In this document: piece after piece, positions 14,692 to 21,990 of the stretch
Position numbering within the stretch: position 1 is the first letter of the stretch
Layout: each line of letters starts with the position of its first letter
From: Acidobacteria bacterium CG_4_9_14_3_um_filter_49_7
Lineage (GTDB): Bacteria > Acidobacteriota > Holophagae > Thermotomaculales > Thermotomaculaceae
Length of the DNA: 23,392 nucleotides
Direction: 5' to 3'
Assembly (NCBI GenBank): GCA_002789615.1
Contig: PFTO01000133.1
Span: 1,659 to 25,050 of the forward strand
Translations under genes and position numbers: made by a program
The notes under the pieces: model-generated
Seen by the model: the letters and a program-made list of their open reading frames with translations, nothing else
Told to the model about the DNA's origin: nothing
Database searches by the model: none

Positions 14692-15074
14692 GCCGCCTGG
14701 GTCTTGCCGCCGTGTTTCTATACGCGGCAGTTCCGAAACTACTGGACTGGCCCGGGTTCTCAGAGGCTGTTGCCCGCTACCATATGCTCCCTGACATCAT
14801 CACGCCGGTATTTGCCCTACTGCTGGCATCCCTTGAACTCGTGCTTGGTTTTCTGCTTCTGGCCGGCATCTACACATCACTGTCCGCATGGCTCACCATC
14901 GGGCTGAATGTTATGTTCATTATTGCGATGGGACAGGCCATGATTCGGGGCATTGATACCAGTTGTGGATGCTTTGCCGCATCCAAAGAGCCATTGGGAT
15001 TCCTGGATATTGTGCGGGATCTGGTATTCATTGCAATGGCTGGACTTGTTCTCTGGAGGACAAATGAATCTTAG
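14628..15074 (+). CDS. MauE/DoxX-like redox-associated membrane protein
   Basis: A 148-residue membrane protein with four hydrophobic helices (about 21-40, 58-80, 84-105, 125-143). The pattern LGLAAVFLYAAVPKLLDWPGFSEAVARYHMLP at the start and the DTSCGCF motif (Cys113, Cys115) before the last helix are typical of the MauE/DoxX group, whose members include MauE, needed for disulfide formation in methylamine dehydrogenase. Here it follows a periplasmic rhodanese, so a thiol or sulfur relay at the membrane is plausible. The start is 64 bases inside the rhodanese gene in another frame; the choice is supported by AAAGGAGGA 8 bases upstream. The stop overlaps the thioesterase start by 11 bases. No methylamine dehydrogenase genes are present. 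Confidence 0.85.
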   Translation: METSPLPGINRYRISEILATISRLGLAAVFLYAAVPKLLDWPGFSEAVARYHMLPDIITPVFALLLASLELVLGFLLLAGIYTSLSAWLTIGLNVMFIIAMGQAMIRGIDTSCGCFAASKEPLGFLDIVRDLVFIAMAGLVLWRTNES

Positions 15075-15510
15075 AAACACACCGACACCAGCACCTGAAA
15101 AAACCGTGGACGTGCCCGTAACTGTGCGATTCAGAGACCTTGACGCCATGGGCCATGTCAACAACGCCACCTATTTCACCTACCTGGAACAGGCTCGAAT
15201 CGGATTTCGCGATCAAGTTTTGCCTGAATTTTCCGGTAGATTCGAATTCTTCGCAGTTGTGGCAGAAAACCACCTGATTTATCGCAAACCAATATTCTAT
15301 GAAGACAAGATAATCGTTCGCTGCTTCCTTTCTCACATCCGGGGGAAAAGCTATCGGTTTAACTATATCCTCCTGAATCCTGAAACCGGGGAGGAAAAAG
15401 CCAGGGGGTATTCTGTGATGGTGGGATTTAACTACAAGACCGGTCAAGTTGCCCCTTTGGACCCCGCTTTCATGGAACCTACTCGCCCATATACCGCCCT
15501 GAATACTTGA
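15064..15510 (+). CDS. Acyl-CoA thioesterase, hotdog fold (4HBT family)
   Basis: A 148-residue hotdog-fold thioesterase that hydrolyses acyl- or aromatic-CoA thioesters in the cytosol. The signature VRFRDLDAMGHVNNATYFTYLEQAR (21-45) contains the catalytic Asp27 and the GHVNN turn seen in 4-hydroxybenzoyl-CoA thioesterase, YbgC and FadM-type enzymes. IIVRCFLSHIRGKSYRFNYIL forms the later strands. Length is normal. ATG 15064 is chosen over an upstream in-frame extension because GGAGGA ends 3 bases before it and the extension lies inside the MauE-like gene. The substrate is not predictable. It overlaps the preceding gene by 11 bases, so it belongs to the same transcript. Confidence 0.9.
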   Translation: MNLRNTPTPAPEKTVDVPVTVRFRDLDAMGHVNNATYFTYLEQARIGFRDQVLPEFSGRFEFFAVVAENHLIYRKPIFYEDKIIVRCFLSHIRGKSYRFNYILLNPETGEEKARGYSVMVGFNYKTGQVAPLDPAFMEPTRPYTALNT

Positions 15511-15534
15511 AAGACCGCTGATATCCGTTACAAT
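15507..15534 (+). promoter_or_regulatory. Internal promoter for dgkA
   Basis: TTGAAA (15507-15512, 5 of 6; its first bases lie in the thioesterase stop codon), a 16-base spacer and TACAAT (15529-15534, 5 of 6). Transcription would begin near 15541, right at the GGAGGAG ribosome binding site, giving a leader of only about 11 bases. Confidence 0.5.
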
Positions 15535-15551
15535 GCAAGATAGGAGGAGAT

Positions 15552-15953
15552 ATGGCTGAAAATAGTGAGAAGAAAGACACTCCACTGAAGGCATCTCAAG
15601 GTGTGCGCCATATCCTGGATGCTACACGTTTCTCCATCAAGGGGATTGCTGCCACTCAGAAAACGGAAGCTGCCTTCCGGCAGGAGTTGTTTCTGGCTGT
15701 CATTCTTATTCCTGCTGCCTGTTTCCTGCCCGTCGCACCGGTAAACCGCATTCTCATGATTGTGAGCCTCCTCCTGATACTGCTGGTGGAACTCCTGAAC
15801 TCCGCCCTTGAGTCGATTGTGGATATGGTTTCCCCGGACTATCACGAGCTGGCAGGAAAAGCCAAAGACTGCGGCTCCGCTGCAGTCATGTTCTCCCTTT
15901 TTATTGCCGGGGTAGTATGGGCACTCTCCCTCTGGCAAACGTTTGTCCGGTAA
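15552..15953 (+). CDS. dgkA: Diacylglycerol kinase
   Basis: A 133-residue integral inner-membrane kinase of the DgkA family, close to the E. coli length of 122 plus a polar N-terminal extension. It recycles diacylglycerol to phosphatidate (or phosphorylates undecaprenol in some Gram-positives). Conserved parts are ATRFSIKGIAATQKTEAAFRQE with the surface helix Glu, VELLNSALESIVDMV (Glu80 and Glu87, equivalent to the catalytic and metal-binding glutamates), and AKDCGSAAV before the third membrane helix. The strong GGAGGAG lies 5-6 bases before ATG 15552. It has its own candidate promoter but also follows the OPT operon by only 41 bases. Its end overlaps the next frame by 11 bases. Confidence 0.95.
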   Translation: MAENSEKKDTPLKASQGVRHILDATRFSIKGIAATQKTEAAFRQELFLAVILIPAACFLPVAPVNRILMIVSLLLILLVELLNSALESIVDMVSPDYHELAGKAKDCGSAAVMFSLFIAGVVWALSLWQTFVR

Positions 15954-16680
15954 CGATGACAGAACATTCGTCCCTGCTGAAAAACTGAAACAGCAATATT
16001 CTTGTCTCGGCCATTTTTACCGTCTCGTTCTGGAGAATGACCGGGAATTTCCCTGCCGGAGTGTTCTGGGAATACTGAAGACGGATAAGTTCGCGGGATT
16101 CCGGGAAGAGATTGCCAATTCGCATTCAGATGCCCTGGTTATTATGATGAATCCAGGCTCATCCCACCCCCTTTCCCCCGCCCACGAAGATGGCAGGGTG
16201 GCCGCAAGTGCGATCAGAACGATGGAGTTGACTCAGCCGCTTGTCCCCACCGTCCCGGATACCACTCAGTACCAGGTCATGCGATTGATGATCGTCCAGA
16301 ACTGGGACCATGTACGGGTCGTCAACCTCTCTGATCTACGAAACCCGAACAGTGTAGATTTTCTTCAGACAGTCTCCCGTCTCAAAGAAATACCGGGGGG
16401 ATCTGTGCATTCCATATTCTCCATCGAGAGAAAAAAGGAATGGAACCTTCGTCTCTCTATGAACCGGGGGCCGATCATTGCCGGATGGGGTCAGAGCCCC
16501 CGACTGAGCAAACTGGTGGAGCACTGCGTTCATTCAATAGGAAGAGAAAGAATTGTCGGCGCCCAGAAACCCGGACATCCCCTCTGTTTTGCCCACCCCA
16601 GCCCCCGGAATCATGCATTCAAGCTGCAATGGCTGGCTGATATAAATTACCAACTTTCAATAAACTCCTCCAATCGCTGA
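15943..16680 (+). CDS. DUF1643-like protein
   Basis: A 245-residue soluble protein of uncertain function. It resembles DUF1643 proteins: VIMMNPGSSHP near residue 67 (compare the usual MNPS), QYQVMRLMIVQNWDHVRVVNLSDLRNPNS in the middle, GPIIAGWGQSP later and HPSPRNHAFKLQWL at the end. Proteins of this family are scattered, often among accessory genes, with no established activity. The start is the weakest in the window: TTG 15943 overlaps dgkA by 11 bases and has no ribosome binding site I can see; no ATG occurs in frame until the MMNPG motif, which is too far in. Translation may depend on termination of dgkA. A frameshift near the N terminus is another explanation. The frame itself is clearly coding. 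Confidence 0.7.
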   Translation: MSGNDDRTFVPAEKLKQQYSCLGHFYRLVLENDREFPCRSVLGILKTDKFAGFREEIANSHSDALVIMMNPGSSHPLSPAHEDGRVAASAIRTMELTQPLVPTVPDTTQYQVMRLMIVQNWDHVRVVNLSDLRNPNSVDFLQTVSRLKEIPGGSVHSIFSIERKKEWNLRLSMNRGPIIAGWGQSPRLSKLVEHCVHSIGRERIVGAQKPGHPLCFAHPSPRNHAFKLQWLADINYQLSINSSNR

Positions 16681-16982
16681 TTCCTGCCACCATAGTCTGA
16701 GCAGTTTCGCGAATCAACCTTCCCGTTCATCTTATTCGTTTAATGAATTATAGGTTCTTTTGAAACTGGCATAATGACTGACGCATATATCAGTGTTCAA
16801 GGCCATGACGAATGGTGGAGGAAAGCGTGAACACTTTTAGAAAAGTTTCCACAATCACCTGCCGGCCTCTCCGGATTGCCAAACCGGCCCCGATGGCACT
16901 CGCCGACATATTCCTGATCGGTCCGGCAATTCTTCGGTTGCAATTCATGCCTCTCTGGATATAATTGGAACAGGAGGATTCA
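16681..16982 (+). other. Intergenic region before the GGDEF gene
   Basis: About 300 bases without a recognised gene. It holds a weak promoter-like pair TTGAAA (16760-16765) and CATATA (16784-16789) with an 18-base spacer, a possible 45-codon ORF at 16827-16964, a direct repeat GCAATTC at 16926-16932 and 16940-16946, and the ribosome binding site AGGAGG (16972-16977) of the following gene. I see no terminator for the preceding operon. Confidence 0.5.
16827..16964 (+). CDS. Possible 45-residue small protein or leader peptide
   Basis: A GTG start with GGAGGA four bases upstream opens a 45-codon frame that ends in TAA 18 bases before the GTG of the propeller-GGDEF gene. The peptide is basic at the N terminus (MNTFRKVSTITCRPLRIAKP) and hydrophobic at the C terminus (ending FMPLWI). 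I recognise no family. It could be a small membrane peptide, a translational leader for the GGDEF gene or chance. Support is only the ribosome binding site and spacing. Confidence 0.25.
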   Translation: MNTFRKVSTITCRPLRIAKPAPMALADIFLIGPAILRLQFMPLWI

Positions 16983-19916
16983 GTGAAAAAATATCATCGT
17001 TGGCACAGGGGACTTTTGTCTCTCACAGTACTTGTCATGTTCTTCATGGCAATTTCCCCTGCATCCGCACTGGACCCATCAAAAAAACTGGATCAACATA
17101 CCCTGAATATTTTTACGACGGAAGATGGTCTGCCCCAGAGCTCCGTAATGAATCTTGTTCAGACAAAAGACGGATACCTCTGGATGGGCACTTTCGAGGG
17201 ACTTGCCCGTTATGATGGCGAACAATTCACAGTTTTCAATAAAAGAAAGGTTCCTGAACTGGGGAACAACACCATCAAGGCACTTTTTGAAGACAGCCAT
17301 GGTTGTCTGTGGATTGGCACACCAAGCGGACTTACCTGCTATAGCCAGGGTGTGTTTCGGCATTTCAACGTACAAGACGGGCTTGCCGGAAATTCCATCA
17401 CTACAATCAATGAAGACAAGAATCATTACGTCTGGATCGGTACCAACCGGGGCCTCAGCATGTATGACAACAAGAACCACTTCACCTCTTTTACAGTTGA
17501 AAACGGCCTTGCTGATGGCTACATCTCCGCCCTGGCGCCTTCATCGGACGGGGGGCTATGGATCGGAACACCAAAAGGCCTGGATCGGATACAGGAAGGT
17601 AAAATTGTTCATCTCAACGCCCCATCCGATTTTCCAAGCATGAACATTCATACGCTCTATGTGGAACCATCCGGCACCACTCTCTGGATCGGAATTCAGG
17701 GAATGGGGCTGATTACGTTACGGGATAAGCGTTTTGAAAGAATCGGCCAGACGGAACCTGGCCTGATAGATGTCCGCGTCATTTTTCGGGACCGGGAAGG
17801 TTCTCTGTGGATCGGCAGCAACGGCGGGGGACTGTTCTCTTTGTCACAAACGGGTCAGTTTTCCGTTCTGTCCGAAAAAGAGGGGCTCTCAAACACATCA
17901 GTACGAGCAGTGCTTGAGGACCGGGAAGGTAGCCTGTGGGTCGGCACTCGGGTTGGGTTGTTTCAACTGAAGGACGACAAATTTACCTTACTTAATTCCA
18001 GAAATGGCCTCCCCGTCGACAGTGTCCGCAGTCTTCTGCCGGGGAAAGACGGAACAGTCTGGATCGGAACAGTCGGGGGTGGTCTGGTCCGGTATCAGAA
18101 CGATAAATTCACCACCATCAAGAACCTGGATGCCGACTTTATCTGGTCCCTGGCAGAAGGTGATGACGGCTCCCTATGGATCGGCACATATGGAAACGGC
18201 TTATATCATTTGAAAAACGGCCACTTTACCAGGTACTCAACCCAAAACGGCTTGTTTAATAATATAGTTCGAGCTATCCTGGTACTGCCAAACGGAGATG
18301 TCTGGGTCGGAACCAATGGGGGCGGCATCAGCATCATATCGAAAACCGGAACCCGTACCATCACAACTAAGGAAGGTCTTTCAGGAAACTACGTTTATTC
18401 ACTGGCACTGGATCAAGAAGGGGCCATCTGGGCGGGAACATACAACGATGGTATCAACCGGATTTCAAATGGGGAAATTAGAGTTTTCAATTCCAGGAAC
18501 GGATTTACCAACACCGGCATATGGGCCATTCATCCCGATTCGGACGGTTCTATATGGATCGGCACCGGAAACGACGGACTATTTCACTACGAGAACGAAC
18601 ATTTTCAGCGGTTTTCCATGCGGGAAGGCCTGTACAGTGATTCTATCTTTTCCATCACTGAAGATGGAAGTGGAAATTTCTGGATGAACTGCAATCGAGG
18701 AATTTTTACTGTTGAAAAGGCCGCTTTGAAAAAAATGGAAGAAGGTGTGCGAGATTCCATCATCTGCAGGTCTTATGGGAAAGCCGAAGGCGTCAAAGCC
18801 ACTGAAAGCAACGGACCGGCCCAGCTTGCCGCCTGCCGGGCTTCGGATGGGGCTCTCTGGTTTTCCAGCATCAAGGGAGCCATCGTCATTTATCCGGATA
18901 AAATGCCAATGAATACAGTTCCTCCCCCCATCGCCATCGAATCAGTTCATGTAAACGGTGAAGAATACTCCCACTATGAACCAATTCGTGCGCCAATTGG
19001 GAGGGGAGAAGTCGAGATTCAATATGCCGCCCTCAGCTTTCTGTTGCCGGATAGGGTCACGTTCAAGTATCAGCTGGAAGGACTTGACGCCGATTGGGTA
19101 AATGTCGGACACAGAAAGATTGCCTACTATACAAACTTGCCACCTGGACAGTACACCTTCCATGTCATTGCCTCCAACAACGATGGCGTCTGGAGTAAGA
19201 CAGGCCAGACCCTCAGCATCTTGTTGCTGCCCCGATTTACCCAGACTGGCTGGTTCAGAGGTATTGTTGTTGTTTTGATCATCTTTTTGCTGTTTTTCTT
19301 GTACCGATTACGGGTGAGACAGATTCGCCACAGGGAACACACGCTGCAAATAGAAATTCAGGAAAGAACAGCAGAGCTCAACAAATTGAATCAAAAACTG
19401 GCTGACCTGGCTCAGACAGATGGACTGACCGGCATTCCAAATCATCGATATCTCATGCACCAGCTGGAAAGGGACTGGAAAACATGTTTTCGTGATTCCA
19501 CTCCGATTTCCCTTATTTTTGTTGATATTGACAGATTCAAGCAGTACAACGACAGTCTTGGCCACCAGGCCGGAGATGTCTGCCTGAAGAAAATTGCGGC
19601 TATGCTCCAGAATGAACTGAAACGGCCCCGGGATTTCCTGGCCCGCTACGGAGGAGAAGAATTTATTGCGGTCCTTCCAAATACTGAAAAAGAAGGCGCC
19701 TTGAATATGGCAGAGTCTCTTCGCGCCGCGGTTGCTCAGGGATGCACAAATGATGTCGGGATCATGTTGGTCACCATAAGCCTCGGAGTCAGCACTGTGG
19801 TACCCCTGGACGTCAACGACTTTGAAAAGCTAATCAGTGCCGCGGACACCGCCCTCTACATGGCCAAGCATGCCGGCAGAAATCGGGTCATGTTCTCTGA
19901 AATTATCAACAAGTGA
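16983..19916 (+). CDS. Membrane-bound two-propeller sensor diguanylate cyclase (Reg_prop, Y_Y_Y, GGDEF)
   Basis: A 977-residue one-component sensor that would make cyclic di-GMP in response to a periplasmic ligand. Order: signal peptide (about 1-28, ending SPASA), about 14 Reg_prop blades each with an L/VWIGT..GL core (roughly 30-640, enough for two seven-bladed propellers), a Y_Y_Y domain (about 678-740, FKYQLEGLDADWVNVG ... LPPGQYTFHVIASNNDGVWS), one transmembrane helix (757-779), a short coiled coil (about 785-815) and a GGDEF domain with the active loop RYGGEEF (Gly890-Phe894). The inhibitory I-site RPRD is intact five residues before GGEEF, so product feedback is likely. GTG 16983 is chosen over TTG 16965 because AGGAGG lies 5 bases before it. 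No partner regulator gene is adjacent. Confidence 0.95.
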   Translation: MKKYHRWHRGLLSLTVLVMFFMAISPASALDPSKKLDQHTLNIFTTEDGLPQSSVMNLVQTKDGYLWMGTFEGLARYDGEQFTVFNKRKVPELGNNTIKALFEDSHGCLWIGTPSGLTCYSQGVFRHFNVQDGLAGNSITTINEDKNHYVWIGTNRGLSMYDNKNHFTSFTVENGLADGYISALAPSSDGGLWIGTPKGLDRIQEGKIVHLNAPSDFPSMNIHTLYVEPSGTTLWIGIQGMGLITLRDKRFERIGQTEPGLIDVRVIFRDREGSLWIGSNGGGLFSLSQTGQFSVLSEKEGLSNTSVRAVLEDREGSLWVGTRVGLFQLKDDKFTLLNSRNGLPVDSVRSLLPGKDGTVWIGTVGGGLVRYQNDKFTTIKNLDADFIWSLAEGDDGSLWIGTYGNGLYHLKNGHFTRYSTQNGLFNNIVRAILVLPNGDVWVGTNGGGISIISKTGTRTITTKEGLSGNYVYSLALDQEGAIWAGTYNDGINRISNGEIRVFNSRNGFTNTGIWAIHPDSDGSIWIGTGNDGLFHYENEHFQRFSMREGLYSDSIFSITEDGSGNFWMNCNRGIFTVEKAALKKMEEGVRDSIICRSYGKAEGVKATESNGPAQLAACRASDGALWFSSIKGAIVIYPDKMPMNTVPPPIAIESVHVNGEEYSHYEPIRAPIGRGEVEIQYAALSFLLPDRVTFKYQLEGLDADWVNVGHRKIAYYTNLPPGQYTFHVIASNNDGVWSKTGQTLSILLLPRFTQTGWFRGIVVVLIIFLLFFLYRLRVRQIRHREHTLQIEIQERTAELNKLNQKLADLAQTDGLTGIPNHRYLMHQLERDWKTCFRDSTPISLIFVDIDRFKQYNDSLGHQAGDVCLKKIAAMLQNELKRPRDFLARYGGEEFIAVLPNTEKEGALNMAESLRAAVAQGCTNDVGIMLVTISLGVSTVVPLDVNDFEKLISAADTALYMAKHAGRNRVMFSEIINK

Positions 19917-20018
19917 AGGGCGATGAGTGCTTGGAAATTGGTAAATCAAAAGGCGGGAAGCCGCAACTCCCTCTCTTGTCCTTTTTGAACCATCCACCAT
20001 TCACCTCCCACTATTCAC
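19913..20018. repeat. Pair of heptanucleotide tracts in inverted orientation
   Basis: Three forward 7-base units begin at 19913, 19920 and 19927 (first GTGAAGG, overlapping the stop codon of the GGDEF gene). About 60 bases on, four inverted units (CATCCAC, CATTCAC, then two more at 20005 and 20012) run to 20018. Between them lie GCGGGAAGCCGC and CAACTCCCT; CAACTCCCT also follows the tract at 958-985 (as CCAACTCCCT, about 987-996). The arrangement resembles a dispersed intergenic element. The 19917-20134 gap holds this and the promoter of the next operon. Confidence 0.45.
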
Positions 20019-20064
20019 AAGGTGCAAAGCGCTGCTCTGACGTCCGCATCTTGAGCCGGAAATA

Positions 20065-20093
20065 TTGATTATCGTTCGGTCGGATGATATGAT
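20065..20093 (+). promoter_or_regulatory. Promoter of the EIIA-PII-antiporter operon
   Basis: TTGATT (20065-20070, 4 of 6), a 17-base spacer and TATGAT (20088-20093, 5 of 6). Predicted start is near 20100, leaving about 35 bases of leader that contain GGGGGAGA before GTG 20135. Confidence 0.6.
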
Positions 20094-20134
20094 GGAGCCA
20101 TTGAAAATACACTTCATATCAGGGGGAGAATGCA

Positions 20135-20590
20135 GTGAAACTAGACCAATTTGTCCTAAAAGCACACATTCGGTTCCAGTTTGATGCGCAAGACAAAACC
20201 GATTTCTTCAAGAAAATGGTGAAAGATATCTCTGTTTTTCATGAAGACTTCGAAGAAGAACGTCTGCTGGAACTCTTTTACCTTCGGGAAGAAACTATGA
20301 GTACCGGAATCGGAAATGGCATCGCCATTCCCCACGTAATGTATGAGAAATGCGAAAGTCAGGAAATTTTTGTCTATCGACTTGCAAAACCGATTGATTT
20401 TGCTGCACTGGACAAGAAACCTGTTGAATTGATCTTTGTCATGGTTGGCGCCCCATCCCCCAGCAACATCATCAACCTTCAAATTCTCGCCAAACTGGCA
20501 CTGATGATGAAGCATCCTGAATTTCTGGATAAACTCCTTTCGGCAGAAAGTGAAGACGCACTTTTCGAGGTCCTGATTCACTATGACTGA
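20135..20590 (+). CDS. PTS EIIA domain protein of the nitrogen/fructose type (PtsN-like)
   Basis: A 151-residue stand-alone EIIA domain. Such domains accept phosphate from HPr/NPr on a histidine and either pass it to a sugar transporter or act as regulators by binding target proteins, for example E. coli PtsN with K+ uptake systems. The phospho-histidine is His67 in REETMSTGIGNGIAIPHV, the family signature. VELIFVMVGAP and NLQILAKLALMMKHPEFLDKLLSAESEDALFEVL follow as in PtsN. No sugar EIIB or EIIC gene is adjacent, so a regulatory role is favoured. GTG 20135 has GGGGGAGA upstream. It is first in a four-gene operon and its end overlaps the PII-like gene by 8 bases. EI and HPr would have to be encoded elsewhere. 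Confidence 0.9.
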   Translation: MKLDQFVLKAHIRFQFDAQDKTDFFKKMVKDISVFHEDFEEERLLELFYLREETMSTGIGNGIAIPHVMYEKCESQEIFVYRLAKPIDFAALDKKPVELIFVMVGAPSPSNIINLQILAKLALMMKHPEFLDKLLSAESEDALFEVLIHYD

Positions 20591-20924
20591 AGCAAAGCTG
20601 CTGGTCTGTATCATCGAAAAAGAAGAACGCCTGGAAGATGTCCTGGAGGCTTTGATGGAAGAAGGAATTACAGGAGCCAGCATCCTGGACGCCCGGGGTA
20701 TGTTCGAATACATGGCGGACGAAATCCCACTTTTTGCCGGATTTCGCGGCCTCATCCAGGGCAACAACCCTACCAACAAGATGATTCTGTCCATGGTGCC
20801 GGATGCCGCCACCCTTCAAATAGCTATGAATACCATCCAGTCAGTGTACGGAGACTTTTCACTGCCCAATACCGGCATCATGTTCTCACTGGATATCGGG
20901 GAAGCCCGCGGGGTTAAGACCTGA
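20583..20924 (+). CDS. PII-like signalling protein
   Basis: A 113-residue protein with the ferredoxin-like alpha/beta order of the PII superfamily: strand KLLVCIIEK, helix RLEDVLEALMEEG, strand ASILDARG, an irregular loop (about 40-64), strand NKMILSMVPD, helix ATLQIAMNTIQSVYG and strand TGIMFSLDIGEARGV, comparable to the PII order ending in FVxPVExxxRIRTG. The loop in the T-loop position lacks the canonical uridylylated-Tyr segment, so it is not a standard GlnB/GlnK. PII-like proteins typically form trimers that bind adenylyl nucleotides and control a neighbouring transporter. It starts 8 bases inside the EIIA gene and ends one base before the first antiporter gene, strongly implying a shared job. 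Family placement is by pattern, not by a database match. Confidence 0.7.
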   Translation: MTEAKLLVCIIEKEERLEDVLEALMEEGITGASILDARGMFEYMADEIPLFAGFRGLIQGNNPTNKMILSMVPDAATLQIAMNTIQSVYGDFSLPNTGIMFSLDIGEARGVKT

Positions 20925-20925
20925 C

Positions 20926-21990
20926 ATGTTTGCCAGGCTTTTTGTCATTTTCGCAGTTGCAGTGGCGTATTTCAGTTTTTCAATCATCTTCCAAAAGAGA
21001 AAAATCTCTACGTTCGTTGGCATGGAATATTTGATCCTGGGATTTCTGCTATCAAATCTTCCCCTTGGACAAGGGTTATTGAAACCCCTGCTCTTTCCCT
21101 TCCTGGGCTGGATCGGCTTCCTGATCGGATTGGAAGTGGACTTTCACTACATTCGGAAACTGCCTGAAAATTTCCTGGTAAGAACAGCCGCATGGACTAC
21201 GGGACTGGTCGCCGCAATTGCACTGGGTATTGGATTGTTAACCACCAAACCAGTGCTTGCTGTCTTCGCACTGGCCCTGGCCCCTATCAGCTTCCGCACG
21301 GTTTCTCACTTTATTCCTGCACGGGGAATTGAGAACCGTACCGTACTTTTCTTTGTCAGTGTTGTTCCCTTCTTTATTCTTCTGCTTTTCACCGGCATTC
21401 AGGTAATTACGCTTCCACTGGTTTCCAGCCTGTACCTGTTGTGCTTCAGTGCTCTGTTCGCAATACTGTCACGTGCTCTGCTTTCGTTGAACCACAGGCC
21501 AGAAGGCCTCCTCCTGATACTCATCGGTGTCATTGTTCTGGTTTCAGAAACCTGTGCCGTATTCCGGATTTCTCCCTTGATCGTTTCCTTTTTCTCCGGT
21601 GTGTATCTTGCCAACACCTGCAAGAAATGTGAGCCAATTTACCGGGATATCGCAACGGATGAAAAGCCCCTCTATATGCTTTTCCTCCTCCTTGTGGGAA
21701 TCCTGGCAGGCATACCGGATAACCCGGAATTCCTTTTCTCCGCCCTTTCCATTGTACTTATGACAGGAATTTTTCGCTGGCTCTTTGTGAAAACACATTG
21801 GTTCAGTCTCAACCAGCACTTCTGGGCCTATTTCATGGCACCGGGCGGGCTGGCCATTGCCATTGGCACGGATATCTGGATGCAGGATGGCGCCACCCTG
21901 CCCAAGGTCTGGTTTTCAGCATTTCTGGTAGCCGTTATGGTTCTCCAGGCAATAGGTGTGCTGTTCGGAAAGAAGGAGGAAGCAAAGTGA
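20926..21990 (+). CDS. CPA2-like antiporter homologue lacking the ion-binding acids
   Basis: A 354-residue polytopic membrane protein with about 10-11 hydrophobic segments, related to sodium(potassium)/proton exchangers. The first-half motif LIGLEVDFHYIRKL (GLEVD, 68-72) matches the CPA2 pattern GLExxxxxLR. The segment that should carry the T/S-P-A/D crossover reads LAPISFRTV, and the helix that normally has the Asp-Asp pair reads FVSVVPFFILLL, with Pro148-Phe149 in the place of the acids. So the known proton/cation-binding residues are absent. It is shorter than typical CPA2 members (380-450). It may be a regulatory or structural partner of the next gene's product rather than a transporter. 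It begins 1 base after the PII-like gene and overlaps the next gene by 4 bases (GTGA). Confidence 0.75.
   Translation: MFARLFVIFAVAVAYFSFSIIFQKRKISTFVGMEYLILGFLLSNLPLGQGLLKPLLFPFLGWIGFLIGLEVDFHYIRKLPENFLVRTAAWTTGLVAAIALGIGLLTTKPVLAVFALALAPISFRTVSHFIPARGIENRTVLFFVSVVPFFILLLFTGIQVITLPLVSSLYLLCFSALFAILSRALLSLNHRPEGLLLILIGVIVLVSETCAVFRISPLIVSFFSGVYLANTCKKCEPIYRDIATDEKPLYMLFLLLVGILAGIPDNPEFLFSALSIVLMTGIFRWLFVKTHWFSLNQHFWAYFMAPGGLAIAIGTDIWMQDGATLPKVWFSAFLVAVMVLQAIGVLFGKKEEAK

Noticed and set aside
19923..19988. 21-codon ORF after the GGDEF gene
   Set aside because: It lies inside the heptamer repeat tract, is very short and has no convincing ribosome binding site.
21798..21986. 63-codon upstream extension of the second antiporter
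   Set aside because: It lies entirely inside the first antiporter gene; GTG 21987 has a proper AGGAGGA and a family-like N terminus.
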